Shown here: positions 4,930-5,612 of the stretch, one piece after another
Position numbering within the stretch: position 1 is the stretch's first letter
Layout: each line of letters begins with the position of its first letter
From: JAHIVN01 sp018816645
GTDB lineage: Bacteria > Patescibacteriota > Dojkabacteria > JAHIVN01
Length of the DNA stretch: 5,612 nucleotides
Assembly (NCBI GenBank): GCA_043816305.1
Contig: JBDRHZ010000009.1
Span: 1-5,612 of the forward strand
Reading direction: 5' to 3'
Notes under the pieces: model-generated
What the model was told of the DNA's origin: nothing
The model's database searches: none
Seen by the model: only the letters and a program-made list of their open reading frames with translations
Position numbers and translations under genes: made by a program

Positions 4930-4975
4930 ACTTTAGGCACAAAATAATAAATTTAACAATTATAGGATTATAAAA

Positions 4976-5128
4976 ATGGTAAAATCACACCCGTTTTTAA
5001 CAGAAAAGGACTTAGAAAAAATCTTAAATGCACCTATCAATTGCCGGGGTGCCCAGATTCGAACTGGGGACCTCTGCTACCCGAAAGCAGCGCTCTACCA
5101 AACTGAGCCACACCCCGAAAAATGCTAA
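4976..5128 (+). pseudogene. Possible truncated gene start reading into the tRNA
   Basis: ATG 4976 opens 50 codons ending TAA at 5126-5128. The first 22 (MVKSHPFLTEKDLEKILNAP and two more) read like a normal protein start with amphipathic helix character, but from 5044 the frame is simply the antisense of tRNA-Pro, so the real gene, if there was one, has been cut at the tRNA 3' end. I do not recognise the product. A TATAGG (4961-4966) lies nine bases upstream. It may be chance coding. Confidence 0.25.
5044..5117 (-). tRNA. tRNA-Pro (anticodon CGG)
   Basis: Full cloverleaf on the minus strand: acceptor CGGGGTG (5117-5111) with CACCCCG (5051-5045); D arm GCTC/GAGC; anticodon stem CTGCT/AGCAG around TTCGGGT, giving anticodon CGG with G37 as usual in tRNA-Pro; T arm CCCAG-TTCGAAT-CTGGG. 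C1-G72 is the bacterial tRNA-Pro identity pair. The discriminator base is G, where bacterial tRNA-Pro normally has A. CCA is not encoded (CAA follows), so it must be added by the CCA-adding enzyme. It reads CCG codons. It is divergent from rsmI. A T6 run on its strand (5021-5016), about 23 bases past the 3' end, could help termination, though no stable hairpin precedes it. Confidence 0.95.
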
Positions 5129-5135
5129 TAAGTGA

Positions 5136-5141
5136 TAAAAT
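5136..5141 (+). promoter_or_regulatory. -10 box of rsmI, leaderless start
   Basis: TAAAAT (5 of 6 to TATAAT) ends seven bases before the ATG at 5149, so transcription should begin at the start codon or one base before it. No -35 is seen; the expected place lies at the edge of the tRNA gene. Confidence 0.4.
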
Positions 5142-5148
5142 TATAGCA
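5140..5148 (-). promoter_or_regulatory. Extended -10 promoter of tRNA-Pro
   Basis: TGCTATAAT on the minus strand is a perfect extended -10 (TGnTATAAT). Transcription would begin near 5133, giving a 5' leader of about 16 bases for RNase P. It overlaps the rsmI -10 box by two bases and ends next to the rsmI start codon. Confidence 0.65.
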
Positions 5149-5612
5149 ATGTTTGGAGATTTATACATAGTTGCAACCCCTATTGGAAACTTGGAGGATA
5201 TTACCTTAAGAGCTTTAAAAACCTTAAAAGAAGTTAATTTTATTTTGGCAGAAGATACAAGGGTAAGTAGAAAGCTTTTGATGCATTACGAAATAGATAT
5301 ACCTACTTTGAGTTACCACCAACACTCTTCAGACAGCAAAAAGTTTGAGATATTAAAGATGCTTCTTGATGGAAAAAATTTAGCTTTAATTACTGATGCG
5401 GGTACCCCTGGAATATCTGACCCAGGAAATGAACTAATTGATTTTATATTAGAAAAAGAACCTGATATAAAAATTATTCCTATTCCAGGTGCTTCAGCCA
5501 TTACTACAGCCTTATCAGTTTCCGGGTTTAAAGCTTTTAATTATATATTTTTAGGGTTTTTACCTAAAAAAGGGAATACCAAACTTTTTGAATGGCTCAA
5601 AAATGGGAAAAT
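5149..5612 (+). CDS. rsmI: 16S rRNA (cytidine-1402-2'-O)-methyltransferase, N-terminal 154 residues
   Basis: RsmI 2'-O-methylates C1402 of 16S rRNA in the decoding centre using S-adenosylmethionine. The signature blocks appear in order: LYIVATPIGNLEDITLRAL at 5-23 at the N-terminus, AEDTR at 34-38, LITDAGTPGISDPG at 80-93 (SAM site), IPGASAITTALSVSGF from 112, and FLGFLPKK near 140. The usual HEHN-like segment is here YHQHSSD at 56-62, a mild difference. The gene runs off the window; the family is usually 220-290 residues, so about half is visible. ATG 5149 fits the family N-terminus (M-x-LYIVATPIGNL) and the -10 box seven bases upstream; an in-frame ATG at 5122 would add nine residues but precedes that -10. 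No Shine-Dalgarno is seen for either. It is a core housekeeping gene, divergent from tRNA-Pro. Confidence 0.93.
   Translation, partial: MFGDLYIVATPIGNLEDITLRALKTLKEVNFILAEDTRVSRKLLMHYEIDIPTLSYHQHSSDSKKFEILKMLLDGKNLALITDAGTPGISDPGNELIDFILEKEPDIKIIPIPGASAITTALSVSGFKAFNYIFLGFLPKKGNTKLFEWLKNGK

Noticed and set aside
1..5612. CRISPR arrays, retron-type or diversity-generating elements
   Set aside because: No regularly spaced repeats, reverse-transcriptase motifs or template/variable repeat pairs were seen.

Overview
This AT-rich window most resembles an accessory stretch of a small-genome bacterium. The suggestion of a Candidate Phyla Radiation (Patescibacteria, possibly Microgenomates-like) host is an inference from base composition, a mevalonate-kinase relic, a tRNA gene without an encoded CCA end, and several start codons placed directly after -10 boxes with no Shine-Dalgarno. 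TGA and TAA both end intact genes, so there is no sign of a recoded UGA.

Layout. 1-280 is the 3' end of an unrecognised + strand gene. 281-809 is a scrap heap: a minus-strand piece of mevalonate kinase (about 389-556) abuts a plus-strand piece of a BRO-family phage antirepressor (about 558-809), with a GC-rich hairpin patch on the left. 804-2344 is an intact minus-strand AbiE type IV toxin-antitoxin operon (abiEi antitoxin, then abiEii nucleotidyltransferase toxin, ATGA overlap) with its own promoter and operator-like repeats. 2430-2698 is the left end of a dead insertion sequence: terminal repeats, a hairpin burying the ribosome-binding site, and a frameshifted transposase N-terminus. 2699-2930 is non-coding with small hairpins.

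2948-4318 is the most interesting locus: one reading frame encoding MNT nucleotidyltransferase, HEPN RNase-like and nucleoside 2-deoxyribosyltransferase-like (DRHyd) domains, cut by a single in-frame TAG at 3206-3208. A convergent RppH-like Nudix hydrolase follows (4342-4833, minus), then an AT-rich regulatory-looking region, a minus-strand tRNA-Pro(CGG) at 5044-5117, and the 5' part of rsmI (16S rRNA 2'-O-methyltransferase), which runs off the window.

How it fits together. rsmI and tRNA-Pro look like core genome and share a compact divergent promoter. Everything on the 3' side of the tRNA looks like an accessory or defence island of toxin-antitoxin-type modules, phage-gene scraps and IS debris. 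AbiE and the MNT-HEPN-DRHyd gene both rest on nucleotidyltransferase chemistry used in toxin-antitoxin or abortive-infection systems, which makes a defence role for the fused protein plausible but unproven.
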